Of a stretch of 41,353 nt of DNA, positions 16,125-24,652 are shown piece after piece; position 1 is the first letter of the stretch; every line of letters begins with the position of its first letter. The stretch is from contig CALJNB010000007.1 in NCBI GenBank assembly GCA_937981985.1, positions 1 to 41,353 of the forward strand, read 5' to 3'. Made by a program: the position numbers and the translations under genes. Under the pieces are notes generated by a model. The model saw only the letters and a list, made by a program, of their open reading frames with translations. It ran no database searches and was not told the DNA's origin. The DNA comes from an uncultured bacterium. GTDB lineage: Bacteria; Myxococcota_A; Bradymonadia; Bradymonadales; Bradymonadaceae.

Positions 16125-18047
16125 ATGAAAAATACGCTACTTTTTGTGTTGCTGTTCACTATGTCTTGCACTGGTGAAATTTTTTTTGGAGATTCTGATT
16201 TACGCGTATCTGATAAAAATAGCTCTTTCCAGAACACCGATCAAAACGCTGACCCTATCATTATCAACACAAACGACAACAGCAATCCAGGCACGGTCCC
16301 TTCTAATTCCAACAACGGTGTTCAACCCGATCCTGTGACAAAAAATGCGTATCTTTTAAATGCAAGTTCCGGATCACGATGCAACGCGGGCGGAAACTTA
16401 GATTATATCATACTGTCTGATAGCGCTGTCTCTTGTGAAGCACACGCCAATGCGATCGACGCTCATCAACGGAACGAGACCGTACCTGGTCTAGTAGTGT
16501 TCGATGCAGATGCATTAAATTTCGTAAAAAAATATTGTTTTACCGATGTAGCAAAAGGATGTGTAGATGTTTCGTTCCAGGTTGCTCGAAACGGCGCTAG
16601 CGGATCTTGGACAGCGACGATAGAAGGTAGGAAGATAACTCAACCCTTTAACATTCAAACATGCGACTATGATTCGGTAGTTGCTCCACCGGATGCTGAT
16701 ATTCCCGCAACAGATATTTCAATTACAGAGGTGTCCTTCTATCAGGGAGTTAAAGTCCCCGTTTTCGAAAATGGCCAATTTGTTTCGAATCGTAGTGCTC
16801 CGATTATCGCGAAACGCCGCGGCGTCGTACGTGTTTTTGTTGAGCCCCTGTCTGATTGGACCTCGAGGGAGATTCGCGCGAGGCTGACTGTTGGTGATTT
16901 TACGAAGGATATGACCTTCACACCCAACGGTAAATCTCAGGAATTGTCCGGAGGATCAACGATAAACTTTGAACTCGCCGAAGGAGAATTGCCGGGAGAG
17001 GGCGACTTTTCCGTAAGTTTGTACGAAATTGGAAAATGTGGAGATAATCCGCCCGGCACGGTTGCAGTTTCACGCATTCCTAGCACGCGACAAGCCCTTG
17101 GTGCGAAAACACTAGCCGCACCGATGCGGATCATGTTGGTTCCTATGATGTATAACGCAGACGGAACGGGTCGAACCCCGAGAGTTGACGCAGGTGTCCT
17201 ACAAGCTTGGGAAAAACTAGCTAACGAGTATTTTCCGGTTCATGACGTTCAGATCACGGTGCGTGATCAACCTGTTCCTTACAACGGTCAAATTTTTTCG
17301 AATGGTTCTGGTTTCTCGCAAGCGCTAAACTACTGTTTGAATCAAAGAAATGCGGATAACGTCGCTTCGGATGTATATTATTATTGCATGTATCAACCGG
17401 TTCAGACACTTCAAGAGTTTTGTGGTCGTGGTTGTGTGGCCGGTATCGCACCTGTTCCCAACGCGAGCGACGTAAGCTTACGCGGCGGCATGGGAGTTTC
17501 GTTCAACGGTTCCGGCGACGATACTTTCGTACACGAAATTGGGCATGCACTCGGCAGACCCCATACCCCTTGCGGCGGCGCCGCCGGAGCAGATCCAAAT
17601 TATCCTTATCAGGGCGGCTCGATTGGCTCCATTGGATATTCGATCGCTTCGGGGGAGCTCTATTCACCGGCTCAAGCTAAGGATTTCATGAGTTATTGCA
17701 GCCCAGTTTGGATTTCTGATTACTCGTACGCTAAGATTTACGATCGACTTTCTCAAGTTCTCGGTCTTCAGCAAAATCAGTTTTTAGCGAATCCAATAAC
17801 TTGGAAAACTGCGATTCGTGAAATGGACGGATCGGTCAATTGGGACATAGACAGAACAATGAAAACTACTCCTAGTGGTACTCTAGTATCGGGAGACGTT
17901 TTTGATGGGACTAACAAAAAAGTCGGTAGTGTTGAGGTCTATGTACTTCCCGTCGCCGATATTGAAACTTCCATTCTTACCATCGAAGATCCCGGTTTCA
18001 CGGGCGGTAGAATTGACATCCCTAATATCGGTTCCTTAACCTTCTAG
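16125..18047 (+). CDS. Lipoprotein zinc metalloprotease, metzincin-like
   Basis: A 640-residue product with a lipoprotein signal (lipobox TMSC) and a Ser/Asn/Asp-rich tether to about residue 70. The catalytic motif HEIGHALGRPH (zinc ligands H470, H474, H480) is followed by a DFMSYC Met-turn about 65 residues later, the two signatures of metzincins. Regions upstream (about 190-330) look like beta-sandwich domains, and about 14 cysteines suggest disulfides and an extracytoplasmic place. The exact peptidase family is not settled; M66-like arrangements are one option. The ATG has GAGG seven bases upstream. rpe follows after 103 bases without a terminator. Confidence 0.85.
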   Translation: MKNTLLFVLLFTMSCTGEIFFGDSDLRVSDKNSSFQNTDQNADPIIINTNDNSNPGTVPSNSNNGVQPDPVTKNAYLLNASSGSRCNAGGNLDYIILSDSAVSCEAHANAIDAHQRNETVPGLVVFDADALNFVKKYCFTDVAKGCVDVSFQVARNGASGSWTATIEGRKITQPFNIQTCDYDSVVAPPDADIPATDISITEVSFYQGVKVPVFENGQFVSNRSAPIIAKRRGVVRVFVEPLSDWTSREIRARLTVGDFTKDMTFTPNGKSQELSGGSTINFELAEGELPGEGDFSVSLYEIGKCGDNPPGTVAVSRIPSTRQALGAKTLAAPMRIMLVPMMYNADGTGRTPRVDAGVLQAWEKLANEYFPVHDVQITVRDQPVPYNGQIFSNGSGFSQALNYCLNQRNADNVASDVYYYCMYQPVQTLQEFCGRGCVAGIAPVPNASDVSLRGGMGVSFNGSGDDTFVHEIGHALGRPHTPCGGAAGADPNYPYQGGSIGSIGYSIASGELYSPAQAKDFMSYCSPVWISDYSYAKIYDRLSQVLGLQQNQFLANPITWKTAIREMDGSVNWDIDRTMKTTPSGTLVSGDVFDGTNKKVGSVEVYVLPVADIETSILTIEDPGFTGGRIDIPNIGSLTF

Positions 18048-18150
18048 AGCTATTTGTAGATGACGAGGATACGCTCCGTTTTAACGCGCTTATCGGAATA
18101 GGAAATCGGCATACTCTTTGTTAAGGTCGTTTTTTTAACGAGTTGAATAT

Positions 18151-18804
18151 ATGTCGCTTAAACAACGTATTTGTCCCTCTATATTAGCTGCCGACTTCAC
18201 AAAGCTTGGTGAAGAATGTGAAGCGGTGCTCGCCGCGGGTGCGGATTGGCTTCATGTCGACGTGATGGATGGGCACTTTGTTCCAAACATCACGATTGGT
18301 ATTCCGGTTGTGCGCGCTTTAAGGGCTCGACTTCCCGACGCGTTCTTGGATGTACATTTGATGATTTCTGATCCTGATCAATTCGCTGAAGAGTTTATTA
18401 AAGCTGGGGCTGATCTCATCAGTTTTCATCCTGAAACCAGCTTCCATCCACATGGTTTGATTCAACGCATTAAGACGGCGGGCGCGAAGGCGTGCTTGTC
18501 TATCAATCCCGGTACTCCTATATCCTGCCTCGATTATTTAGGTGATGATTTGGATATGATTCTTGTGATGAGCGTTAATCCAGGCTTTGGGGGGCAGTCT
18601 TTTATTCCATCCGCACTAGAAAAAATCTCCAAAATCCGAAAGCGCTTTCCTTCAGTTGATATTCAAGTAGATGGCGGGATAAAAGTTGAAAATATAGCGA
18701 AGGTAAAAGAGGCGGGAGCGAATGTTTTTGTTGCTGGTTCTGCGATTTATAAGTCCGAGGATTATCGGGTAACAATCGAACAAATGTTGGATCAAGTTCG
18801 TTGA
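18151..18804 (+). CDS. rpe: Ribulose-phosphate 3-epimerase
   Basis: The enzyme interconverts ribulose-5-phosphate and xylulose-5-phosphate in the pentose phosphate pathway, in the cytoplasm. The 217-residue TIM barrel has all signatures: PSILAADF, LHVDVMDGHFVPN, MISDPDQF, ISFHPE, MSVNPGFGGQ and IQVDGGI, including the metal-binding His and Asp residues. The length is normal. It is the only central-metabolism gene among secreted proteins here, and its promoter is probably in the 103-base gap upstream. Confidence 0.97.
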   Translation: MSLKQRICPSILAADFTKLGEECEAVLAAGADWLHVDVMDGHFVPNITIGIPVVRALRARLPDAFLDVHLMISDPDQFAEEFIKAGADLISFHPETSFHPHGLIQRIKTAGAKACLSINPGTPISCLDYLGDDLDMILVMSVNPGFGGQSFIPSALEKISKIRKRFPSVDIQVDGGIKVENIAKVKEAGANVFVAGSAIYKSEDYRVTIEQMLDQVR

Positions 18805-18955
18805 AAACCTATTCTACGCTGCCACATTCGAACAAGCTTTCGAGAAATAGCGCGGGACTTACATCACACCGCAAAGTGGGTTTGGACATGAATAAAAAAT
18901 GGACATATTATCTCGAATACCCTCCTAAGACTAGAAAAGCGAGAACTTTAGAAAC

Positions 18956-19570
18956 ATGGATTTTAGAATGACGACAAATAGATTTAGTAGAGATTTTAAT
19001 CATCAAGCTCGAGGGAGCTTCGAGAGTAAGTCTTTATGTGCGTTTCTTATGGGATGCCTAATCTTATTGACGATCGGATGTTCTACAAGTTCGACGATCC
19101 GAATGTCAGACGGAACGTTTCACGAAGGGCAGATTTCGGGTGCAGATACGGAGAATCTCTACCTTCAAAACCAATGGGCTTATGGTGGATCAACGGACGC
19201 GATTAAGAAATTAGGCAAAAAAGATATTGTCGACATCGATCATCCCGGTAACGTGCATCTGTTAGTTGGAGGTATTTTAACAGGCTTCGGTGCGCTATAT
19301 GGCGGAATGGCCCTTCTGTTCGAACTTTCGCCCGAGCAAAGTATAGATTCACCCGCTGTCCTATTTTCCACCGGCGCAGTCATGGCTGCCGTTGGGATAC
19401 CGCTTGGCGTTTGGGGTTGGCTTACTTGGGACGAGTCGCTTACACTCGCTTACGAAAGCAACGGTTTCGTTCCAGAAAGTCGACAGCGACCTGGTCGGAT
19501 CTTATTGGTTCCGACAATCTCGAACGTTAAAAATACGAAGATGGGGCTATCCCTACACCTTAGCTTTTAA
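18956..19570 (+). CDS. Predicted lipoprotein with C-terminal membrane segments
   Basis: A 204-residue product. A hydrophobic stretch ends in LTIGCST, a good lipobox at about residue 42, though the preceding N-region is long (about 28 residues) and an in-frame ATG at 18968 would shorten it. After the lipobox a short domain of about 60 residues follows (GTFHEGQISGADTENLYLQ), which resembles the small beta domain found in exported 'response to envelope' proteins. Two hydrophobic segments follow (about 100-125 and 140-165). No family is recognised. It converges on yaeQ with a gap of only two bases. Confidence 0.72.
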   Translation: MDFRMTTNRFSRDFNHQARGSFESKSLCAFLMGCLILLTIGCSTSSTIRMSDGTFHEGQISGADTENLYLQNQWAYGGSTDAIKKLGKKDIVDIDHPGNVHLLVGGILTGFGALYGGMALLFELSPEQSIDSPAVLFSTGAVMAAVGIPLGVWGWLTWDESLTLAYESNGFVPESRQRPGRILLVPTISNVKNTKMGLSLHLSF

Positions 19571-19572
19571 GT

Positions 19573-20100
19573 CTACATCTGCTTTTTGAAGCTTATTGCA
19601 ATCGAATTTACATCGTCAGTCAAATACATCTCTCCATCCTGAAGAGTACAGCTCAAGGTCATTGTTCGTTGCTTTAACGTTTCGATATTCGGTGCGTCGA
19701 TATGACAAACGCTCAAATTAGAAAAGCGTTGAAGTTTCTTTTCATTTTGCTCCCACCACACCTTCGCCTTTCTTTCTTGATAAGTATAGACGCTGACTTT
19801 CTTTGAGCGTCCAGAAGCTTTTCGAATCCGTTTCTCGACCGGCTGCCCTAAATCGATCCATGAGGCAATCTCATCGGTTAGTGTTTTCTCCCAGAGTGCT
19901 GGCTCATCATCGCTGCTCAGTCCGCGAGTGAAAACGAGTTGATCGCTTGCGTGTCTTGCAAAAGCGACTAATCCGATCATAAAGCGGAAGTTAGTTTCAG
20001 AGGGATGCTGGGCAACCGTGAGTTCGTGGGTTTGATAATAATGGGTATCCATATTTGCGATGTTCAACGAGACTTTATGGATAGTTGCGCTTATAGCCAT
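19573..20100 (-). CDS. yaeQ: YaeQ family protein
   Basis: A 175-residue product matching the YaeQ family, a PD-(D/E)XK-like fold of uncertain function linked in enterobacteria to RfaH suppression. Shared signatures are SATIHKVSLNIA, TVAQHPSET, FTRGLSSDDEPALW, WIDLGQP..RIRKA, YTYQERKAKVWW and a closing TMTLSCTLQDGEMYLTDD. ATG 20100 (MAISATIH) is chosen because the family starts there; the frame is open to 20151 with no supporting start. The product has no signal peptide. The functional annotation is weak, but the family assignment is strong. Confidence 0.92.
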   Translation of the reverse strand: MAISATIHKVSLNIANMDTHYYQTHELTVAQHPSETNFRFMIGLVAFARHASDQLVFTRGLSSDDEPALWEKTLTDEIASWIDLGQPVEKRIRKASGRSKKVSVYTYQERKAKVWWEQNEKKLQRFSNLSVCHIDAPNIETLKQRTMTLSCTLQDGEMYLTDDVNSIAISFKKQM

Positions 20101-20189
20101 TGAATTTCTTTGCGGGTGGAACGAAAGGTACAAACGATGACCATCAGGCATCGATTTGTCTTCATTGTTTTAAGACATTTGAATTCGGG

Positions 20190-21389
20190 TCAGTTGCCGA
20201 ATGAAGAGAGGCAAGACTCAAGCGCCGTTGTTTGAGCCCAACCACAGCTGCCGTTATTACAACCACAAACTGTGGTTGGAGTATTATAGCATGCATATTC
20301 TGGTTGGTATTCGCAGGTTGTTACTACAGCTTGCGCTGCGCATAATTGGCTACTACAACCCGTGGGTATGCAATCCGTATCGGTCGCGCACTCTGGCGTA
20401 CACGCGATCTCGGTACATGCCCATTGCCCCTGGTTACAGCTACATGTATTGCAGGAATCGTCAGCCGGTTTCGTTTCGCCCTCAGTGCAAACGGGGCTTT
20501 GGACGCAGTTCCCAGATGGGTTTGTGCCAAGATTACAGTTCGGGTCTGTTGAACCGTCCGGACATTCAAATTTGCACTCAAAACCTTCGTCGCATTCTTG
20601 GCCATATAGGGAACAGTTCGTTGTCGAACTCGGTATCTCGCAAGCAGCTTCGCTTCGGAAGGTTTCCATGTTCTGGGGAACCATGCACGGCGAGGGGTAT
20701 TGACAACATTCGCCTTCATCGGACTTCGCCCACGATACGATGCCGGCGCATCTGACGTTTGGAGGAGGTTGAATCGCCTCAGGACATGAACTCTCACACC
20801 CACAAATCGCGCATCCGTTCTCGTCGTAGACGGTTCCTGTAGGGCAGCCCGCACAGCTCAATTGTGGACAAACTACGTCTTCGCAAGATCCCGCGATACA
20901 ATCGGTTGATACGAAATAATCGCCCGACTTCCATCGATATTCCTTAAAGAGGATAAGATAAACCCCCGATTTTTCTACTTCGTGTTCAATGTAGCTGTCG
21001 TAGGTTTCAGGCGTCGCATCATCGTTGAGAGTGATGCGAGATCCCCATTTTCCATTCGGACGCTTTGGGCCATAGATTGCGGCAACGGGGTCGAACCCCG
21101 GTGAGGTGGCGCCGACTTTGATGCCGATCGTGTCACCGGCCTTAGCTTGGTAGGTGTATGCAAAGAAATAATCTGGCCATGATGTCTTGTAGGTGCCGAA
21201 TTGTGTATCTCCGACCGCGATTGCACCCCGAATATCCGTATAAGTACGCGTTCGCCAATCACCTTTTCCGTTGTTGGCACTCATTTCACCAGGGAAGATT
21301 ACTTCGCCGGATTTTTCAGGAATATCTGCGCCACAACCATAGGAGATAGCGCTCAAAACGAATAGGAACAGAGTAGTTATCTTTTTCAA
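20190..21389 (-). CDS. Cysteine-rich lipoprotein with inhibitor-like and eight-cysteine domains
   Basis: An about 399-residue exported protein. The signal (MKKITTLFLF...) ends in SYGC. A beta-rich domain of about 130 residues (GIKVGATSPGFDP, EVEKSGVYLILFKEY) resembles bacterial pre-peptidase C-terminal (PPC-like) modules. Then come cysteine modules: CPTGTVYDENGCAICGC (antistasin-like), DDSCNTCSC...WACTEIAC (pacifastin-like) and a C-terminal eight-cysteine cluster (CIPTGCSSQLC ... CGCNNGSCGW). Antistasin and pacifastin modules inhibit serine proteases in animals; activity here is inferred. I favour TTG 21389 with GAGAG upstream; the longer frame starts at GTG 21419. Confidence 0.85.
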   Translation of the reverse strand: MKKITTLFLFVLSAISYGCGADIPEKSGEVIFPGEMSANNGKGDWRTRTYTDIRGAIAVGDTQFGTYKTSWPDYFFAYTYQAKAGDTIGIKVGATSPGFDPVAAIYGPKRPNGKWGSRITLNDDATPETYDSYIEHEVEKSGVYLILFKEYRWKSGDYFVSTDCIAGSCEDVVCPQLSCAGCPTGTVYDENGCAICGCESSCPEAIQPPPNVRCAGIVSWAKSDEGECCQYPSPCMVPQNMETFRSEAACEIPSSTTNCSLYGQECDEGFECKFECPDGSTDPNCNLGTNPSGNCVQSPVCTEGETKPADDSCNTCSCNQGQWACTEIACTPECATDTDCIPTGCSSQLCAAQAVVTTCEYQPEYACYNTPTTVCGCNNGSCGWAQTTALESCLSSFGN

Positions 21390-21512
21390 TTTTTTGCTCT
21401 CAAGTTTGTCACTTACCACGGCCTTTAAGAAGTCGTTGTGCGCGCTAAGTAACGAAGTTAGATGAATAACTCAAGAGTTTGACCGTCTAGTTTTCAAGAA
21501 AGTGAACGGAAT

Positions 21513-22541
21513 CTAATAACCACACAAATGGTCGGTGGGTTGGCATTTAAAGCGCACGTGTAGGTGATTCACATGTCCCGAAGAATGGCGTACTAAGGTA
21601 GGTTGACCGGTTGCTTCGGGATATTGAAAAACTCTTCGAATCCATTCTGAAGGCGCATTTTGTTTTCTTGCTTCTTTCACCACGGCAGCTTGCAGATTTC
21701 TATCCATGAAAATCATCTGAACCTGATCGGAATCGATGAGCGCTTTAATCATGAAGAGGGTCTGTGCGGCGTCAATGGTTCTCGGCGTCACGTCCTGGAA
21801 GCGCTTCCAATTAGGAGGTTCGTCCTTTCTCGGGTAGCTGAAATCGATGTCACGTCCTGAAGTATGGGAAACATGGGGGGGCATCGATCCACCGCGTCTG
21901 AAACTAATATCTCCGATAAGAATTTGAGATGCATCTGGATAGCGTGCATCAAAAAGTTCCAACATCCTCACCATCTCCGAGACGGTATAGAAGGTCCCAA
22001 ACGTACGGTGTGGGTACAGGAGACGGTAGTTTTTGCCTTCGGGCATAAGTTCAGCATTTTTAATGAATCCAGAAGTAGAAGAGCCTACAGATTGGGAAAA
22101 AACATCTAAATCTCGTTCCCAGACCAAAAGCACTTCCCCGGCGAGTAAGCTTGAGAACTGTACGCCGGGGTTGAATCGTCGTAATCGCGTCAGGTTGCCT
22201 TGGTACATTTCAAGCAATCGATCGCTGCCCTGCCAAGGACGAAGCGTATGCCAGAGTTCTTCAGAACGTCTTGTAGTGACATGCGGAAGTCCGTCGCTAA
22301 GAGGCCAGCTTACGATTTCCGTCGTCGGCATCGGCCATCGGTCGTCCAATGATAAGGACGCAATACGACGTAGCTGTACTTGGTCAAAGAGTTGTGGAGT
22401 TTTCGCCGGTCCGAAAATGGACGCAACGGCACGTAAGCCGACGGCTCTCATCTGCGCCGAACTTTCGTTGACACCTATGAGGGTGGTTGAGAACCCCACG
22501 ATAAACAAAACTGTTAACGATCTTAAAAACATAATATCCAT
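21513..22541 (-). CDS. Penicillin-insensitive murein endopeptidase, M74 (MepA-like)
   Basis: Such enzymes cut D-alanyl-meso-diaminopimelyl cross-links in peptidoglycan, in the periplasm. The 342-residue product has a signal peptide ending SSAQ, a LysM-like stretch (NPGVQFSSLLAGEVLLVW), and the M74 catalytic part: SHTSGRDIDF with the His and Asp ligands, VQMIFMDRNLQ, and HVNHLHVRFKC near the C-terminus with the HxH pair. It is longer than E. coli MepA because of the N-terminal region. The start has no clear Shine-Dalgarno; an alternative is the ATG three codons in (22532). It could act on its own wall or on prey walls; the sequence does not decide. Confidence 0.87.
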   Translation of the reverse strand: MDIMFLRSLTVLFIVGFSTTLIGVNESSAQMRAVGLRAVASIFGPAKTPQLFDQVQLRRIASLSLDDRWPMPTTEIVSWPLSDGLPHVTTRRSEELWHTLRPWQGSDRLLEMYQGNLTRLRRFNPGVQFSSLLAGEVLLVWERDLDVFSQSVGSSTSGFIKNAELMPEGKNYRLLYPHRTFGTFYTVSEMVRMLELFDARYPDASQILIGDISFRRGGSMPPHVSHTSGRDIDFSYPRKDEPPNWKRFQDVTPRTIDAAQTLFMIKALIDSDQVQMIFMDRNLQAAVVKEARKQNAPSEWIRRVFQYPEATGQPTLVRHSSGHVNHLHVRFKCQPTDHLCGY

Positions 22542-22626
22542 TTATTAATTCAATTTTGGGCGAGGCCCGAAGGATAGATAATATCGCCCCTCAGAATAAA
22601 GTCAAATCTTGGGTTTTGTAGGTTTT

Positions 22627-23391
22627 TTAGAAAGAGAGTCGGAAGTTGGCTCCACTAGGCTTCAATTCAAAACCTAGTGCCAACTCTTCGGTCTCAGAAC
22701 CAAGATCCATGATAATGAGCGAAAGACCTAGAACTGAAGCGACGGCGCCACCAATCGATAACCCGTAGAACAAATATTGTCGCGTTTCCAGGTCGCTTTT
22801 TAGTCGGTCGTATTCGGCCTGTTGGGTCCCATCTCGACCTTCGCTTTCTCTGACGAACGAGGATACGAGGTCTTCGGATAAGAAATCTATCGTGACCGCG
22901 CTTCCGATAAGGCCCGCACCCACTCCTAAACTTAAAAGTCCCCAACTGGTGAGTGACCATCCCTTCTCTGGAGGCACATAGAGGTTATCCGCAGTGATTC
23001 TGACGCTTACCCGTTTCGCATGCTCGGCATGATTAACGCCCGCTTGAACTCCTAATCGTTGCGTGTTGATAGTCGCTAATTCCTCTGGCTCGCCTTCAAA
23101 GTTTTTTTCGCAGGCTTGGAAGTCTTTGAACGCCTTTGACACCTCTCCCATTTCTAGGAGGACCACGGCGCGGTTACAGAAGTAGACCGATTGCGGATCA
23201 ATTAGTATTGCCTGATTAAATGCGTCGATGCTCTCACGATATCTTGCTTCGCCATAAAGTTGAACCGCGTCTTGATAGAACGCGCCAGCTTTTTCGGATG
23301 GATCATTTAGATCTGTTTTTTGTTCTTCCCCATCTTGCGCGAAGATGTACGCCGGTACTAAAAAAATGTAGAGGAAGATGATTATTCGCAT
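22627..23391 (-). CDS. Membrane-anchored TPR protein
   Basis: A 254-residue protein with an N-terminal signal (MRIIIFLYIFLVPAYIFAQ), two TPR-like helical hairpins (about 30-105; AVQLYGEARYRESIDAFNQAILIDP), a linker and two hydrophobic segments near residues 148-170 and 208-230. The layout, TPRs outside and two membrane passages late in the chain, recurs in Myxococcota exported proteins of unknown role. ATG 23391 is chosen because it begins the signal; a TTG start at 23442 would place 17 polar residues in front. A minimal ATG-TAA lies 10 bases upstream (23407-23402). It is divergent from the glycan operon. Confidence 0.8.
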   Translation of the reverse strand: MRIIIFLYIFLVPAYIFAQDGEEQKTDLNDPSEKAGAFYQDAVQLYGEARYRESIDAFNQAILIDPQSVYFCNRAVVLLEMGEVSKAFKDFQACEKNFEGEPEELATINTQRLGVQAGVNHAEHAKRVSVRITADNLYVPPEKGWSLTSWGLLSLGVGAGLIGSAVTIDFLSEDLVSSFVRESEGRDGTQQAEYDRLKSDLETRQYLFYGLSIGGAVASVLGLSLIIMDLGSETEELALGFELKPSGANFRLSF

Positions 23392-23499
23392 GTATAAAGA
23401 TTTACATTGAATCCTTTTGAGACTCAACCTTGTTTTTCCCAAATACCTAAGCGCCTTTCTATTTGCACCCGATATCGGTTCGCGATAGGGTCGCTATAT

Positions 23500-23739
23500 A
23501 TGGCTGAGAATCTGAAAAAAAACGGTAAACTATCAACCCAAATGGCTGCTTCGCTGCTTTTTGCATTGATGATTCCGTCTATCATACTAGCCGGCATTGC
23601 ACTCAGTGATTTTGGCCGCGAAGGCGCGACATCGATGTTGATTGTTGCGCTGTCTCTCGTTTTAATAAACATCGCAGTATTCTTCTTTGCATATCACATG
23701 TTGAATAAACCCGAACCTCCTCCAGCTAACGACGAATAA
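23500..23739 (+). CDS. Small two-TM membrane protein
   Basis: A 79-residue product with a polar start (MAENLKKNGKLS), two hydrophobic segments (about 15-35 and 43-65) and a short Pro/Glu tail. ATG 23500 has AGGG about ten bases upstream; a frame open to 23407 has no support. It is the first gene of a four-gene operon, ending one base before the glycosyltransferase start, so it may anchor or assist that enzyme. No family recognised. Confidence 0.7.
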   Translation: MAENLKKNGKLSTQMAASLLFALMIPSIILAGIALSDFGREGATSMLIVALSLVLINIAVFFFAYHMLNKPEPPPANDE

Positions 23740-23740
23740 A

Positions 23741-24652
23741 ATGGCGACAAAAAAGAAAACAGAAAATGGGAAAACGGACGCGAGCAAAAAGAAGAGCGCG
23801 ACTTCTAAGAAATCGACAAAGAAGCCTTCTAAGAAAATCGTGAAGAAAAAGAGCATTCCCAAAAACAAAGTAACAAAGAAGGTTTCCAAGAAGAAGCCGA
23901 CTAGGAAGTCAGCGAAGAAAAAATCCGTTCACGAAGTGCCTTCGGTTTCCATTGTGATCCCGATCTACAATGAAGAAGGTATTGTATCGGCGTCCGTCGC
24001 GGATCTTACGGAGAAACTAAAAAACGAACCGAAATTTGACCGTACCTACGAAATTATTCTCAGCGAAAATGGTTCCACCGATAACACGATTCCAATCGTT
24101 GAAAAAATAATGAAGTCCAACCCTAATATTCGCCTGCTTCGCGTCGGCGAGCCCAATTATGGTTTAGCGATGAGGAAGGGGATTTTGATGGCCAGAGCAG
24201 ATCTGGTCATCTGTGATGAAATCGATCTATGTGACGTTGATTTTTATATTCGGGCCTTGCATGAGATTGAAACGAATGGCTTCGATCTAGTTGTAGGTTC
24301 CAAAGCCTTAGATTCGTCTAGAGACAAACGGCCGCTCTATAGAAAAGCGGCGACATTTACGTTGAATTCTCTTCTTCGTGTGTTCTTGGGTTTCAATGGT
24401 ACGGATACTCACGGCTTAAAAGCGTTAAAAAAATCTCGATTATTAGAGGTAGTTGATCGTTGCGTGGTCGAAAAAGATTTGTTCGCAAGTGAGTTCGTCA
24501 TTAGAACAACACGCATGGGTTTTCGTTCAAAAGAAATTCCAGTCACGATCGCCGAAAAACGTCCGCCGTCGATTAACCTTTTGAATCGAGTCCCAGGTGT
24601 TTTGAAGAATCTTGGCGAACTATTCTGGGTGATTCGCGTTAAGCATCGCTAA
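23741..24652 (+). CDS. Family 2 glycosyltransferase with histone-H1-like lysine-rich tail
   Basis: A 303-residue product. Residues 1-61 contain 27 lysines and only small or polar residues otherwise (repeating KKST, KKPS, KKKS), like bacterial histone-H1-like proteins. From about residue 67 a GT-A glycosyltransferase begins: VSIVIPIYNEEGIV, SENGSTDNT, a DEID metal-site-like motif, GSKALDSSRDKRPLYRK and GTDTHGLKALKK. This resembles polyprenol-phosphate sugar transferases but has no membrane segment. The tail may bind acidic lipids, polyphosphate or nucleic acid. Start and frame are certain because the gene is coupled on both sides (one-base gap upstream, one-base overlap with the next start). 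Confidence 0.9.
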   Translation: MATKKKTENGKTDASKKKSATSKKSTKKPSKKIVKKKSIPKNKVTKKVSKKKPTRKSAKKKSVHEVPSVSIVIPIYNEEGIVSASVADLTEKLKNEPKFDRTYEIILSENGSTDNTIPIVEKIMKSNPNIRLLRVGEPNYGLAMRKGILMARADLVICDEIDLCDVDFYIRALHEIETNGFDLVVGSKALDSSRDKRPLYRKAATFTLNSLLRVFLGFNGTDTHGLKALKKSRLLEVVDRCVVEKDLFASEFVIRTTRMGFRSKEIPVTIAEKRPPSINLLNRVPGVLKNLGELFWVIRVKHR

